From assembly GCA_022824495.1 (NCBI GenBank), contig JAJDZU010000011.1, forward strand, positions 1-64,000: a stretch of DNA of 64,000 nucleotides, given 5' to 3'. Both the position numbers and the translations under genes were made by a program. Below the pieces are notes generated by a model. That model was not told the origin of the DNA. It worked only from the letters and a program-made list of their open reading frames with translations, and did not search any database. Below, piece by piece: positions 17,106 through 24,943 of this stretch (position 1 is the stretch's first letter; every line of letters begins with the position of its first letter). The stretch comes from Chloroflexota bacterium (GTDB lineage Bacteria > Chloroflexota > UBA11872).

Positions 17106-18344
17106 GTGGAAACTTCGCTCTACCAGACACTCGCCGACCGCGGGTTCATCCATTCGGTCTCGAGCGCCGATGGGTTGCGCGCCGCCCTAGATCGGCCCTG
17201 CGTGTTCTACGTGGGATTCGATCCGACGGCCCCGAGCTTGCACACCGGCCACCTGATCCCACTCGCGCTCGCGGCGCACCTGGCGCAGGCCGGCCACCAC
17301 CCGGTGCTGCTGGCGGGCGGCGGCACGGGACTGATCGGCGACCCGACCGACCGGGCCGAGACCCGTAATTTGCTCAGCGCCGAACTCGTGGCCGCCAACA
17401 CTCGGGCCGTCCGCCAACAGGTGGACCGAATCTTCGAGAACGAGCAGGCCGATGTCGCAATTGTCGATAACGCCGAGTGGCTGACCGAACTGCGCTACCT
17501 CGAGTTTCTACGCGACATCGGACGCTATTTCAGCGTCAACGAGATCCTGGCGACGGAGACGTACCGCGCGCGCCTGGAAAGCGGGCAGGGCCTGAATTTC
17601 GTCGAGATCAACTACCGCCTGCTGCAGGCCTACGACTTCCTGCACCTATTTCGGGAACATGGCTGCACCCTCCAGATTGGAGGCAGCGACCAGTGGGCCA
17701 ACATCCTGGCGGGGGTGGACCTGATCCGGCGGATCGAGGGCGAGGAAGCCTTCGGGCTGGTGACGCCGCTGCTCACGACCAGTTCGGGGCAGAAGATGGG
17801 CAAAACGGCCGACGGCGCACTGTGGCTGGACCCTCAGCTAACCTCGCCCTACGACTTCTTTCAGTACTGGATCAACATCGAGGATGCCTCGGTGGAGCGC
17901 ACGCTGGCGCTGCTGACGCCGCTGCCCATGGACGAGGTTCGCGCGCTGGCCGCGCTACCCGGCGCGAAGATTCGAACCGCCAAGGAGCGGCTGGCCTACG
18001 AGGTCACGGCCAGAGTCCACGGTCGAGAGGCCGCCGCCGCGGCCCGCGACAGTGCGCGGGCGCTATTCAGGCGTGACAGTGGGTCCACCGCGGCCGCGCC
18101 CCAGACACAAGTGACCGAGGAACAGCTGGCCGCGGGTCTGGGCATTGTGGAACTCCTGCTGACCACCGGCCTGGCGGCATCGCGTTCGGCGGCGCGGCGG
18201 CTGATTTCGCAAGGCGGCGCCTACGCCAACGACCGGCGCGTGGACAGCCCCGAGACGGTCTTTCACGCGGACGCGTTCCAGGACGGCGAGTTGTTGCTGC
18301 GCTCCGGTAAGAAGCGCTATCACCGAATCCTGATTGGCTCATGA
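17106..18344 (+). CDS. tyrS: Tyrosyl-tRNA synthetase
   Basis: Charges tRNA-Tyr. Class I synthetase of the bacterial TyrRS type: HIGH-like motif HTGH at residues 46-49, the tyrosine pocket (YVGFDPTAPSLHTGH), GGSDQWANI, and KMSKS-like KMGKT. The C-terminal S4 RNA-binding domain (LGIVELLLTTGLAASRSAARRLISQGGAYANDRRV) is complete. The GTG at 17106 gives a normal N-terminus and a 412-residue length. The 196-bp upstream region holds no recognisable T-box. It is followed by a GNAT gene after 16 bp. Confidence 0.95.
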   Translation: METSLYQTLADRGFIHSVSSADGLRAALDRPCVFYVGFDPTAPSLHTGHLIPLALAAHLAQAGHHPVLLAGGGTGLIGDPTDRAETRNLLSAELVAANTRAVRQQVDRIFENEQADVAIVDNAEWLTELRYLEFLRDIGRYFSVNEILATETYRARLESGQGLNFVEINYRLLQAYDFLHLFREHGCTLQIGGSDQWANILAGVDLIRRIEGEEAFGLVTPLLTTSSGQKMGKTADGALWLDPQLTSPYDFFQYWINIEDASVERTLALLTPLPMDEVRALAALPGAKIRTAKERLAYEVTARVHGREAAAAARDSARALFRRDSGSTAAAPQTQVTEEQLAAGLGIVELLLTTGLAASRSAARRLISQGGAYANDRRVDSPETVFHADAFQDGELLLRSGKKRYHRILIGS

Positions 18345-18360
18345 TGAGGAGTGGGTACCC

Positions 18361-18843
18361 GTGAACTGGTCGGCCAGTGAAATCCGGCGCGTGGACGCCC
18401 AAAGCTCCGGTGAGCTCTGGGAGCGCTTCCTCGCCGCCATGGTGGCGTACTGGAACGAGAGTTTCCCCAGCGAACTGAGCCACCTGGAATGGCACGAGTT
18501 GTATACCGAGCGCGTCCGACGACGGCTGAACGAACGGCCGACCTGGCTGTGGATGTACGAGCGCGACGGACGCACGCTGGCGCTCACAAACTTCCACCTG
18601 GACGGCGGCGTGGCGCATGTGGCCGAGGTCTGGGTGGCCCCCGATTCGCGCCGTCATGGGCTGGGCGCCTTCATGATCCGGCAGATGCGCCGGACCTTGC
18701 GCGAAGCCGGCGTGACGCGCATGGCCGTTACGGTTCCCGCCAACGCCACGGTGGCCGCCAGCATCGACTTCTGGCACGACCTCGGCTTCACCGAGGTCGC
18801 CGTGCACCTGGAAGCCACGACCTTCGGTCCCAACGGCGACTGA
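18361..18843 (+). CDS. GNAT-family N-acetyltransferase
   Basis: A 160-residue acetyl-CoA-dependent acyltransferase. The core motif is visible: VAEVWVAPDSRRHGLGAFMIRQM, the acetyl-CoA pyrophosphate-binding loop (R-x-x-G-x-G/A type), followed by TVPANATVAASIDFWHDLGF, the usual strand-helix with the Asn/Phe pair. The GTG at 18361 is chosen because GAGGAG at about 18347-18352 lies at proper spacing; an earlier in-frame start would overlap tyrS. Substrate unknown. The gene is followed by the parS site. Confidence 0.82.
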   Translation: MNWSASEIRRVDAQSSGELWERFLAAMVAYWNESFPSELSHLEWHELYTERVRRRLNERPTWLWMYERDGRTLALTNFHLDGGVAHVAEVWVAPDSRRHGLGAFMIRQMRRTLREAGVTRMAVTVPANATVAASIDFWHDLGFTEVAVHLEATTFGPNGD

Positions 18844-18891
18844 TTGGGGCCCGGCGCGGCGCATTCCAGGCGACGTCGCCGCGCGAACGAA

Positions 18892-18907
18892 TGTTTCACG
18901 TGAAACA
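18892..18907. promoter_or_regulatory. parS centromere site (ParB-binding palindrome)
   Basis: The 16-bp palindrome TGTTTCACGTGAAACA is identical to the consensus chromosomal parS site. ParB binds it as a dimer, spreads along DNA and works with ParA and SMC in chromosome segregation. It is intergenic, between the GNAT and tag genes. In characterised genomes most parS sites cluster near the replication origin. No parA, parB, dnaA or other origin gene is in the window. Confidence 0.92.
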
Positions 18908-18973
18908 TCGCGTTGGCACACATCGCCCGCGTCGCTACGCTCGGCGGTAACACGCCGAATCGAGGATCGCCAG

Positions 18974-19600
18974 ATGGCCAGTCCAACAGCGCCTCCCGGT
19001 CTCTCCGCGCGCCGCGTACCGCTGCGTAAGCCAATGACGCCGGAGGATCTCGCCGATGCACGAATCCGCGAGGCCCTTGGCGAAACCGGTCGCTGCGAAT
19101 GGGCACAGCGCCACGATGGGCTCCGCCAGTACCACGACGACATCTGGGGTGAGCGCCCGGCCGACGACGCCGAGTTCTTCGAGCGCATGCTGCTCGAAAT
19201 CTTCCACGCCGGCCTCAGTTGGACGCTGATCTGGAACAAGCATGAGGTCCTTCACGACGCCTACCACGGTTACGAGATCGATGCGGTGGCGGCGTACGGG
19301 TCCGCCGACATTGCCCGCCTGCTCGACGATCCCCGCGTGATTCGCAGCGAGCGGAAGATCGTCGCGGCCATCGAGAACGCACGGAGCGTGCAGGAGATCC
19401 AGGACCGCGACGGGTCCTTCGAGAGCTTTCTGCTCGGCTTGCCGACGAGCACGAATGCCAAGATCAACGCGCTGAAGAAGACGTTCAAGTTCATGGGGCC
19501 CGGCACGTCGCGCGCATTCCTGGAAGCCACCGGCCTGGTGGCGCCGCCGCATCACGAGTACTGCTTCAAGGCCGGACGCCCGGTCTGGTCCGCCGCCTGA
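18974..19600 (+). CDS. tag: DNA-3-methyladenine glycosylase I
   Basis: Base-excision repair enzyme removing 3-methyladenine from alkylated DNA. Tag hallmarks: RCEWAQ near residue 40 (first zinc Cys), YHDDIWG, FERMLLEIFHAGLSW with the catalytic region, and the C-terminal HHEYC carrying zinc His and Cys. Length 208 includes an N-terminal extension of some 20-40 residues. The ATG at 18974 has GAGGA at 18962-18966, which supports it. It lies just downstream of parS and 10 bp upstream of the Ldh-type gene. Confidence 0.93.
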   Translation: MASPTAPPGLSARRVPLRKPMTPEDLADARIREALGETGRCEWAQRHDGLRQYHDDIWGERPADDAEFFERMLLEIFHAGLSWTLIWNKHEVLHDAYHGYEIDAVAAYGSADIARLLDDPRVIRSERKIVAAIENARSVQEIQDRDGSFESFLLGLPTSTNAKINALKKTFKFMGPGTSRAFLEATGLVAPPHHEYCFKAGRPVWSAA

Positions 19601-19610
19601 GCCCCGCGCG

Positions 19611-20642
19611 GTGACCACCGTAGCGCTGGACGCCCTGCGGCGGTTCGGTCTCGCGGCACTGGCCACCCGCGGTGTCAGCGAGTCCGATGCCGCGCTAGTC
19701 ATTGACGTCATGCTCGAGCAGGATCTGCGCGGGCACGGCCACCACGGAATCGTGTTGCTGGCCCTGCGGATACGCGACCTGGACGCCGGACGGGCCCGGG
19801 CCGACGCGGAGGTCGAAGTGCTGGCCGACCTGCCGGCCTTTACCGCCCTGGATGCGCACGGGGCGCTGGGACCGGTGGGAGCCGTCCAGGCCATGGACGC
19901 TTGCATCGTCAAGGCGCAAACCCAGGGATCCGCGATGGCTTCGCTGCGCGACATGCCGCACTGGGTCATCCCGGCCTTCTACAGCATGCGCGCGGCGTCG
20001 GCCGGCTTAATTGGCTACTGCTGCTGTTACACCGATCCCTCGTTCGCCCCGGTAGGCGGCGCCTCGCGGGTGCTAGGTAACAATCCCCTGTCCTACGCGA
20101 TTCCCGCCGACCCGCGCCCGCCGATCGTCGTGGACTTTGGCGTCTCCGCCTCCACCGGACGGATGCGTGAATTGGTGGCGGACGGCCAGCCCCTGCCGGA
20201 CGGCTGGGCGGTTGACAGCAAGGGGCGTCCGCTCAGTGACCCGGCTCAGGCCATGGCCGAAGGAGTTTTCCTACCCATCGCCGAGCATCGCGGTTACGGC
20301 CTGGGCCTGGTTCACGAACTGCTGGGCGCCACACTCAACGCCATGCCCATGGCGCTTGAACACCCGCCTGGACGCTACGGCGGGTTCTTTTCGGCTTGCC
20401 GTGTCGACGCCTTTCGTCGGCGCGAAGAGTTCTTACGCGATGTCAATCACGCCCTCGATCGGGTCACAAGCAGCGCATCACTGGATCCGAATCGCCCCAT
20501 CCGCTACCCCGGCGAGCAGTCCGGCCTGGCCCTCCGCCGCAACCGCGCCCGAGGCCAGGTCGATCTCAGCCGCGCGTCGTGGGACCGAGTTCACGAGGTC
20601 GCCGAGCTAACCGGCGTCCCGGCGCCCGAGACGGTGGACTAG
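19611..20642 (+). CDS. Ldh/malate dehydrogenase-2 family NAD(P)-dependent oxidoreductase
   Basis: A member of the YlbC/ComC/AllD (type-2 malate/L-lactate dehydrogenase) superfamily, distinct from Rossmann dehydrogenases. Visible motifs: DLRGHGHHGI near residue 40 with the catalytic His, MPHWVIPAFYSMRAA, GNNPLSYAIPA, VVDFG, and EHRGYGLGLVHELL. The GTG start at 19611 follows the tag stop by 10 bp, so the two may share a transcript. Possible substrates include malate, sulfolactate, ureidoglycolate and 2,3-diketogulonate; the sequence does not say which. Confidence 0.88.
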   Translation: MTTVALDALRRFGLAALATRGVSESDAALVIDVMLEQDLRGHGHHGIVLLALRIRDLDAGRARADAEVEVLADLPAFTALDAHGALGPVGAVQAMDACIVKAQTQGSAMASLRDMPHWVIPAFYSMRAASAGLIGYCCCYTDPSFAPVGGASRVLGNNPLSYAIPADPRPPIVVDFGVSASTGRMRELVADGQPLPDGWAVDSKGRPLSDPAQAMAEGVFLPIAEHRGYGLGLVHELLGATLNAMPMALEHPPGRYGGFFSACRVDAFRRREEFLRDVNHALDRVTSSASLDPNRPIRYPGEQSGLALRRNRARGQVDLSRASWDRVHEVAELTGVPAPETVD

Positions 20643-20659
20643 AGTCCAGGTTCCGGCGC

Positions 20660-23600
20660 CTACCTGAAGCGCGAAACCACGACAGCGTTGGCCGGGAGCG
20701 GGTAGCGGCCGCCGCGTTTGAGGTCGCGGGGGACGGTGGCGCGGCCGCCGCGGCGGGCGGAGACGCCGGCGAATACGCGCAGCGGCGTGCCTCCGGCGCT
20801 CACGCGCTGCATCACGTGGGCCATGCCGACCTGGCGCTGGTTGGTGTCAAGAGCCGCGCTGGTGACGATGCCGACCCAGCCGCCTCGAGCGTCCACCACG
20901 GGATCGCCTTCGCGGGCGATCGGCACGCGCTCGTCGGTGATCGTGAAACGCACAATCTGGCTGGTGCGGCGCTGCTCGCGCGCGATGAAGCCGGAGCGCC
21001 CGATGAAGAACGGCTTGTAGAGCTTCACGAAGCCGCCGAAGCCCGCGTCGCCCGGCGTCAGGTCGAGGTCGCCGCCGAGTTCGTGGCCGTAGAGCGGCAG
21101 CCCGGCCTCGGTGCGGGTCGAGTCGCGAGAACCCAGGCCGGCCGGACGAACGCCGTCGTCGAAGCCCGCGTCCAGGATCGCGTGCCACAGGTCGTTGGCG
21201 GCGTCCGGATGCACCAGCAATTCAAAGCCCACGCGCTCTCCCGTGTATCCGGTGTGCGCGACTTCCAGATCGATTCCGGCCAGTGTGAACGACCCGACAT
21301 CGAACCCTCGCATGCGTCGCAAACGGCGTCGCGACTCGTCGTCGGGCGTCAAGCGGCCCAGCACGTCGCGTGATCGAGGACCCTGCAGCGCCAGGTCCAG
21401 TCGCCGCTCGTCGCCTTCGGCCTCGGCCTTCAGGTCGCGAAGCGTGACCTGAATCGGAGCCTGGGCCCACGGATCGTCCGGCTCGATTTCGTACTGACGC
21501 TCGTTCACACCGTTCAGCCAGACCCAGTTCTTTTCGGTGTTGGCCGCGTTGACCACGACCAGGAATCGCTCTCGTTCCATCCGGTAGATAATCAGGTCGT
21601 CCAGCGGATGGCCGGTGGGATCCAGCAGGTAGGTGTAGGCCGCGCGGCCGTTTGGCAGCCGCGAGGCGTTGGCCGTTGTCACCAGGTCCAGGAACTCGCC
21701 GGCGTGCTCGCCCTCGACGGCGAAGACCCCCATGTGTCCAACGTCGAACAGGCCGGCCGCCGTTCGAACCGCCGCATGCTCCTCGGCGATGCCGCCGTAG
21801 TAGACCGGCATGGACCAGCCGGCGAAGGGCACCATGCGGGCGCCCAGGTCGTTGCTGTGGACGTCGTGCAGCGGGGTCTGGCGCAGCGGGTCGCCTTCTT
21901 GCCACAGGCCGCCCAGCAACGCACCCCACACGGGGCCCCGCAATTGGACCTGGGCCAGCGGATCACTGGCCTCCTGCGACCAATCGAACCGAGGCCGGGC
22001 CTCGGACGGCTCCGTGGGCAACCTTGCTTGCCGTCCCAGGAAGAACGGGCGGCTCAGGTCAGGCGCGGGCGCTAGCGGCAGTCGTGTCCGCACGACGTTG
22101 CGTGCCTTCAATTCCGCTTCGACGACGGCCGCGTCGGCCGAGGGATACAGCAGCACGGCCGCACGGCCGTCGCGGGCCAGCAAGGCCGGCACCTCGGCCA
22201 CGTCGAGGGTGGTTACGCCCGCTTTCGCGCCGAGGCGGTCGGCGTCCGCCGCGCTGACGGTCATGCCGGTCATACCGAGACTGACGTGCGCCGCGTCGGC
22301 GACAGCGACTGGTCCCACGATCTTGCGACTCGGCTCGTCCGGGTCGATCAGCGCGTATCCGTCCGCGACTTCCTGCAGCCACTCGGTCGCGCATTCGCTG
22401 ATCGCGGGATCGAGCACTGCGAAGAGCCGGCGGTCGCGGGGCGACCGGTCCTCGTCAGGGCGCACGAACAACACCGGTTGGACATCGCCGGCGGGATCGG
22501 AAATGCCGGCGTGAATGGCCTGGCCAGGCTCCATATCGCGCACCCGCTGGTCCGAGATTTCGTCGGCGAAGGCCAGAACGCGGCGCCCGCGCAGTTCCAG
22601 TATTCCCGAGGGTGGGGTAGCGGCTGGCGCAGGCACGTCTTCCGCGCGTCCGCGCGCCGCGAACTCGGCAACGTCTTGGCGAAGTTGTAACTGCGTGAGG
22701 AAGTCGAGACGTCCGCGGAATCGCGGCGACCGGCGGCCGGGATAGGTCACGCCGACCATCGCCTTGAATGAACGGGCCAGAATGTCGGCCAGCACGTCCA
22801 TGTCGTCGGCGGTGTAGCCGCGCTGGGTCAGCCAGGGCGTGCCCAGGCGCACACCGGTGGGGGCCGCGAATCCCACGTCACCGGGCAGCGAATTGCGATT
22901 TGCCACGATGCCGATGCTGTCCAGCATGCGCACCGCCGGTTCGCCGCGCAGGTCGCCGCCGGCTCCGGTGCGTTTCAGGTCGAGCACCAGCAGGTGCGTG
23001 TCGGTGCCGCCGTAGGCGAGGCCGACGCCGCGAGCCGTCAGGGCGTCGGCCAGGGCCGTGGCATTCGCCCGGATTTGCCGCTGCGTGGCGCGAAACTCCG
23101 GAGAGTCGGCGATCTTGAAGGCGACGGCCATCGCCCCGATCTTGTTCAGGTGCGGGCCACCCTGTTCGCCCGGGAACACCGCCCGGTCGATGCGGCGCAT
23201 CAGGCGCCGCCGGTGCGAGAGGATGACCGCGCCGCGGGGTCCGAATAGCGTCTTGTGGGTCGTGAACGTGACCACGTCGGCCAGGCCCACCGGCGACGGA
23301 TACTCGCCCGCCACCACCATCCCGGCCGGATGCGAAATGTCTGCCAGCAGGTAGGCGCCGACCTCGTCGGCAATGGCGCGGAACCGCTCCCAGTCCGGCG
23401 CCCATGGGTACGAGGTATAGCCGGCCACAATGATGCGCGGGCGATCGCGCCGGGCGATTTCAGCGATCTGGTCGTAATCCAGCCGCCCGTCCACGTCGGC
23501 AATGCTGTAGCTGGAAGACTGGAATCGGCGTCCGCTGCGATTGACCGATGCCCCGTGGCTCAAGTGCCCGCCGTGGGCCAGGGCCAGGCCGAGGATGGTG

Positions 23601-24064
23601 TCGTCGGGCTCCAGCAGCGCTTCGTATACGGCGTTGTTGGCGGCCGCGCCGGAAAGCGCCTGCACGTTCACGTACAAGCCGTCGGCGGGAACGCGCGCGT
23701 TGGCAAACAGCGCCGCGCAGCGTCGTTGCGCCAGCGCTTCAACGAGGTTTGTGTAGTCGTTGCCGCGGTAGTAGCGGCGGTCCCCGTAGCGACGGAACCG
23801 CGCCAGCTGGGCCCCCGTATCCGCCAGTCGCTCCGGTAGGTCGCGACGCATCGGGCCCGACGGGTAGCCCTCGGCGTAGATGCTGGTCAGCGGTGAACCC
23901 AGCGCAGTCCGCACCGGGGCCGGCGTGAGGCTCTCCGAGGGAATCAGGATCAGCTTGTCGCGCTGCCGGCGGTGTTCCCGCGCGATGAGGTCCGCCACCA
24001 GCGGATCGACGTCGTCAAGGTCCTGGTCGAAGACGAGATCGGCGTAGGTCGAATTAGCGGTCAT
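20660..24064 (-). CDS. Fusion of serine hydroxymethyltransferase (GlyA) and glycine-cleavage T-protein (GcvT) with a middle domain
   Basis: One 1134-residue frame joins two folate enzymes. Residues about 1-455 are SHMT: IPSESLTPAP, YAEGYPSGP, DISHPAGMV, and VTFTTHKTLFGPRG with the PLP Lys near 271. Residues about 735-1125 are aminomethyltransferase: HSNDLGARMVPFAGWSMPVYY, EEHAAVRTAAGLFDVGHMG, AYTYLLDPTGHPLDDLIIYR, GYTGERVGFELLVHP. The roughly 260 residues between (ILELRGRRVLAFADEISDQRV...) I do not recognise. GcvT makes 5,10-methylene-THF from glycine and SHMT uses it, so channelling is plausible. No gcvP, gcvH or lpd nearby. The frame is uninterrupted. Confidence 0.9.
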   Translation of the reverse strand: MTANSTYADLVFDQDLDDVDPLVADLIAREHRRQRDKLILIPSESLTPAPVRTALGSPLTSIYAEGYPSGPMRRDLPERLADTGAQLARFRRYGDRRYYRGNDYTNLVEALAQRRCAALFANARVPADGLYVNVQALSGAAANNAVYEALLEPDDTILGLALAHGGHLSHGASVNRSGRRFQSSSYSIADVDGRLDYDQIAEIARRDRPRIIVAGYTSYPWAPDWERFRAIADEVGAYLLADISHPAGMVVAGEYPSPVGLADVVTFTTHKTLFGPRGAVILSHRRRLMRRIDRAVFPGEQGGPHLNKIGAMAVAFKIADSPEFRATQRQIRANATALADALTARGVGLAYGGTDTHLLVLDLKRTGAGGDLRGEPAVRMLDSIGIVANRNSLPGDVGFAAPTGVRLGTPWLTQRGYTADDMDVLADILARSFKAMVGVTYPGRRSPRFRGRLDFLTQLQLRQDVAEFAARGRAEDVPAPAATPPSGILELRGRRVLAFADEISDQRVRDMEPGQAIHAGISDPAGDVQPVLFVRPDEDRSPRDRRLFAVLDPAISECATEWLQEVADGYALIDPDEPSRKIVGPVAVADAAHVSLGMTGMTVSAADADRLGAKAGVTTLDVAEVPALLARDGRAAVLLYPSADAAVVEAELKARNVVRTRLPLAPAPDLSRPFFLGRQARLPTEPSEARPRFDWSQEASDPLAQVQLRGPVWGALLGGLWQEGDPLRQTPLHDVHSNDLGARMVPFAGWSMPVYYGGIAEEHAAVRTAAGLFDVGHMGVFAVEGEHAGEFLDLVTTANASRLPNGRAAYTYLLDPTGHPLDDLIIYRMERERFLVVVNAANTEKNWVWLNGVNERQYEIEPDDPWAQAPIQVTLRDLKAEAEGDERRLDLALQGPRSRDVLGRLTPDDESRRRLRRMRGFDVGSFTLAGIDLEVAHTGYTGERVGFELLVHPDAANDLWHAILDAGFDDGVRPAGLGSRDSTRTEAGLPLYGHELGGDLDLTPGDAGFGGFVKLYKPFFIGRSGFIAREQRRTSQIVRFTITDERVPIAREGDPVVDARGGWVGIVTSAALDTNQRQVGMAHVMQRVSAGGTPLRVFAGVSARRGGRATVPRDLKRGGRYPLPANAVVVSRFR

Positions 24065-24167
24065 GAGTTGGCCTGAGAGCCCAGCCCTTCCAGCTTAATG
24101 CCACGCCCGCGTACGGATGGTGACGCGGCCCGCGTATGGCGTGGTTGGCCTGGATGGATCCCGTCGG

Positions 24168-24872
24168 CTAGCGCTGGACCCGGCGGCCTTCGCGGAGGGC
24201 GCGGGAGCGGGCCTGCTGCATGGTCTCGCGGACCCTGCCGCCGAAGCGTTCTTCCAGCCAGGGGTCGCCGCGAACGTGGTAGCCGGCCCTTTCCCAGAAT
24301 CCAGGCTCTTCGTGGTCCATGAACTCCAGGCCGCGCACCCACTTGGCGCTCTTCCAGAAGTAGAGGCTGGGCAGCACCAGGCGCAGCGGGCCGCCGTGCT
24401 CATGGGTGAGCGGGGCGCCGTCGTGATCGAACGCGAACAGCACGTCGTCCTGGTCCAGTTCGGAAAGCGCCAGGTTGGCCGTGTAGTTCGGGTCGGCGTG
24501 GACCATGACGAACTGGGCTTCGGGCAGCGGCTTGACCCGCGACAGGATCTCGCGGACGTGGATGCCACGCCAGAGGTTGTCGTACTTACTCCAGTGCGTG
24601 ACGCAGTGGATGTCGGAGGTGATTTCAACCTGTGGAAGCGAGATGAATTCGTCCCAGGTCCAGCGCACGTCTTCTTCGACCAATCCCGTGATGCGGAAGT
24701 CCCACTTGGCCATGTCGTAAGGGCGCGGCTCCATGTAGTGGAGGACCGGCCACTTGTCGGTGAGGCGTTGGTCGGGCGGCAGGCGCGGCTCGCGCAGTTC
24801 GGGCGGGCGCGGCGTTACGTCTGGAACGTCGGCCACCGGCTTGGAGTTGCCGCGCAGGAATCGGTTGAACAT
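24168..24872 (-). CDS. Sulfite oxidase-like molybdopterin oxidoreductase
   Basis: A 234-residue Mo-cofactor protein of the sulfite oxidase fold, close to cytoplasmic YedY/MsrP-like sulfite-oxidase-like proteins. The Mo-ligating Cys is in SDIHCVTHWSKYDN; further motifs are WDFRITGLVEEDVRWTWDEF, HADPNYTANL, LTHEHGGPLRLVLPSLYFWKSAKWVRGLEF. There is no signal peptide or twin-arginine motif, unlike MsrP, so it should be cytoplasmic. The dimerisation domain of true sulfite oxidases is absent. Physiological substrate unknown. The gene stands on the same strand as the SHMT-GcvT fusion, 103 bp upstream. Confidence 0.88.
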   Translation of the reverse strand: MFNRFLRGNSKPVADVPDVTPRPPELREPRLPPDQRLTDKWPVLHYMEPRPYDMAKWDFRITGLVEEDVRWTWDEFISLPQVEITSDIHCVTHWSKYDNLWRGIHVREILSRVKPLPEAQFVMVHADPNYTANLALSELDQDDVLFAFDHDGAPLTHEHGGPLRLVLPSLYFWKSAKWVRGLEFMDHEEPGFWERAGYHVRGDPWLEERFGGRVRETMQQARSRALREGRRVQR

Positions 24873-24943
24873 TGGGTTTGCAACTGGGGACCTTCTGACT
24901 CGACCGTACGCGCGTCTCGGGTTCGGCGCAACCGTCGGCCGTC

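Noticed and set aside
18067-19239. 390-codon minus-strand frame crossing tyrS, GNAT and tag
   Set aside because: Spans three genes of the opposite strand and the parS site; no domain recognisable.
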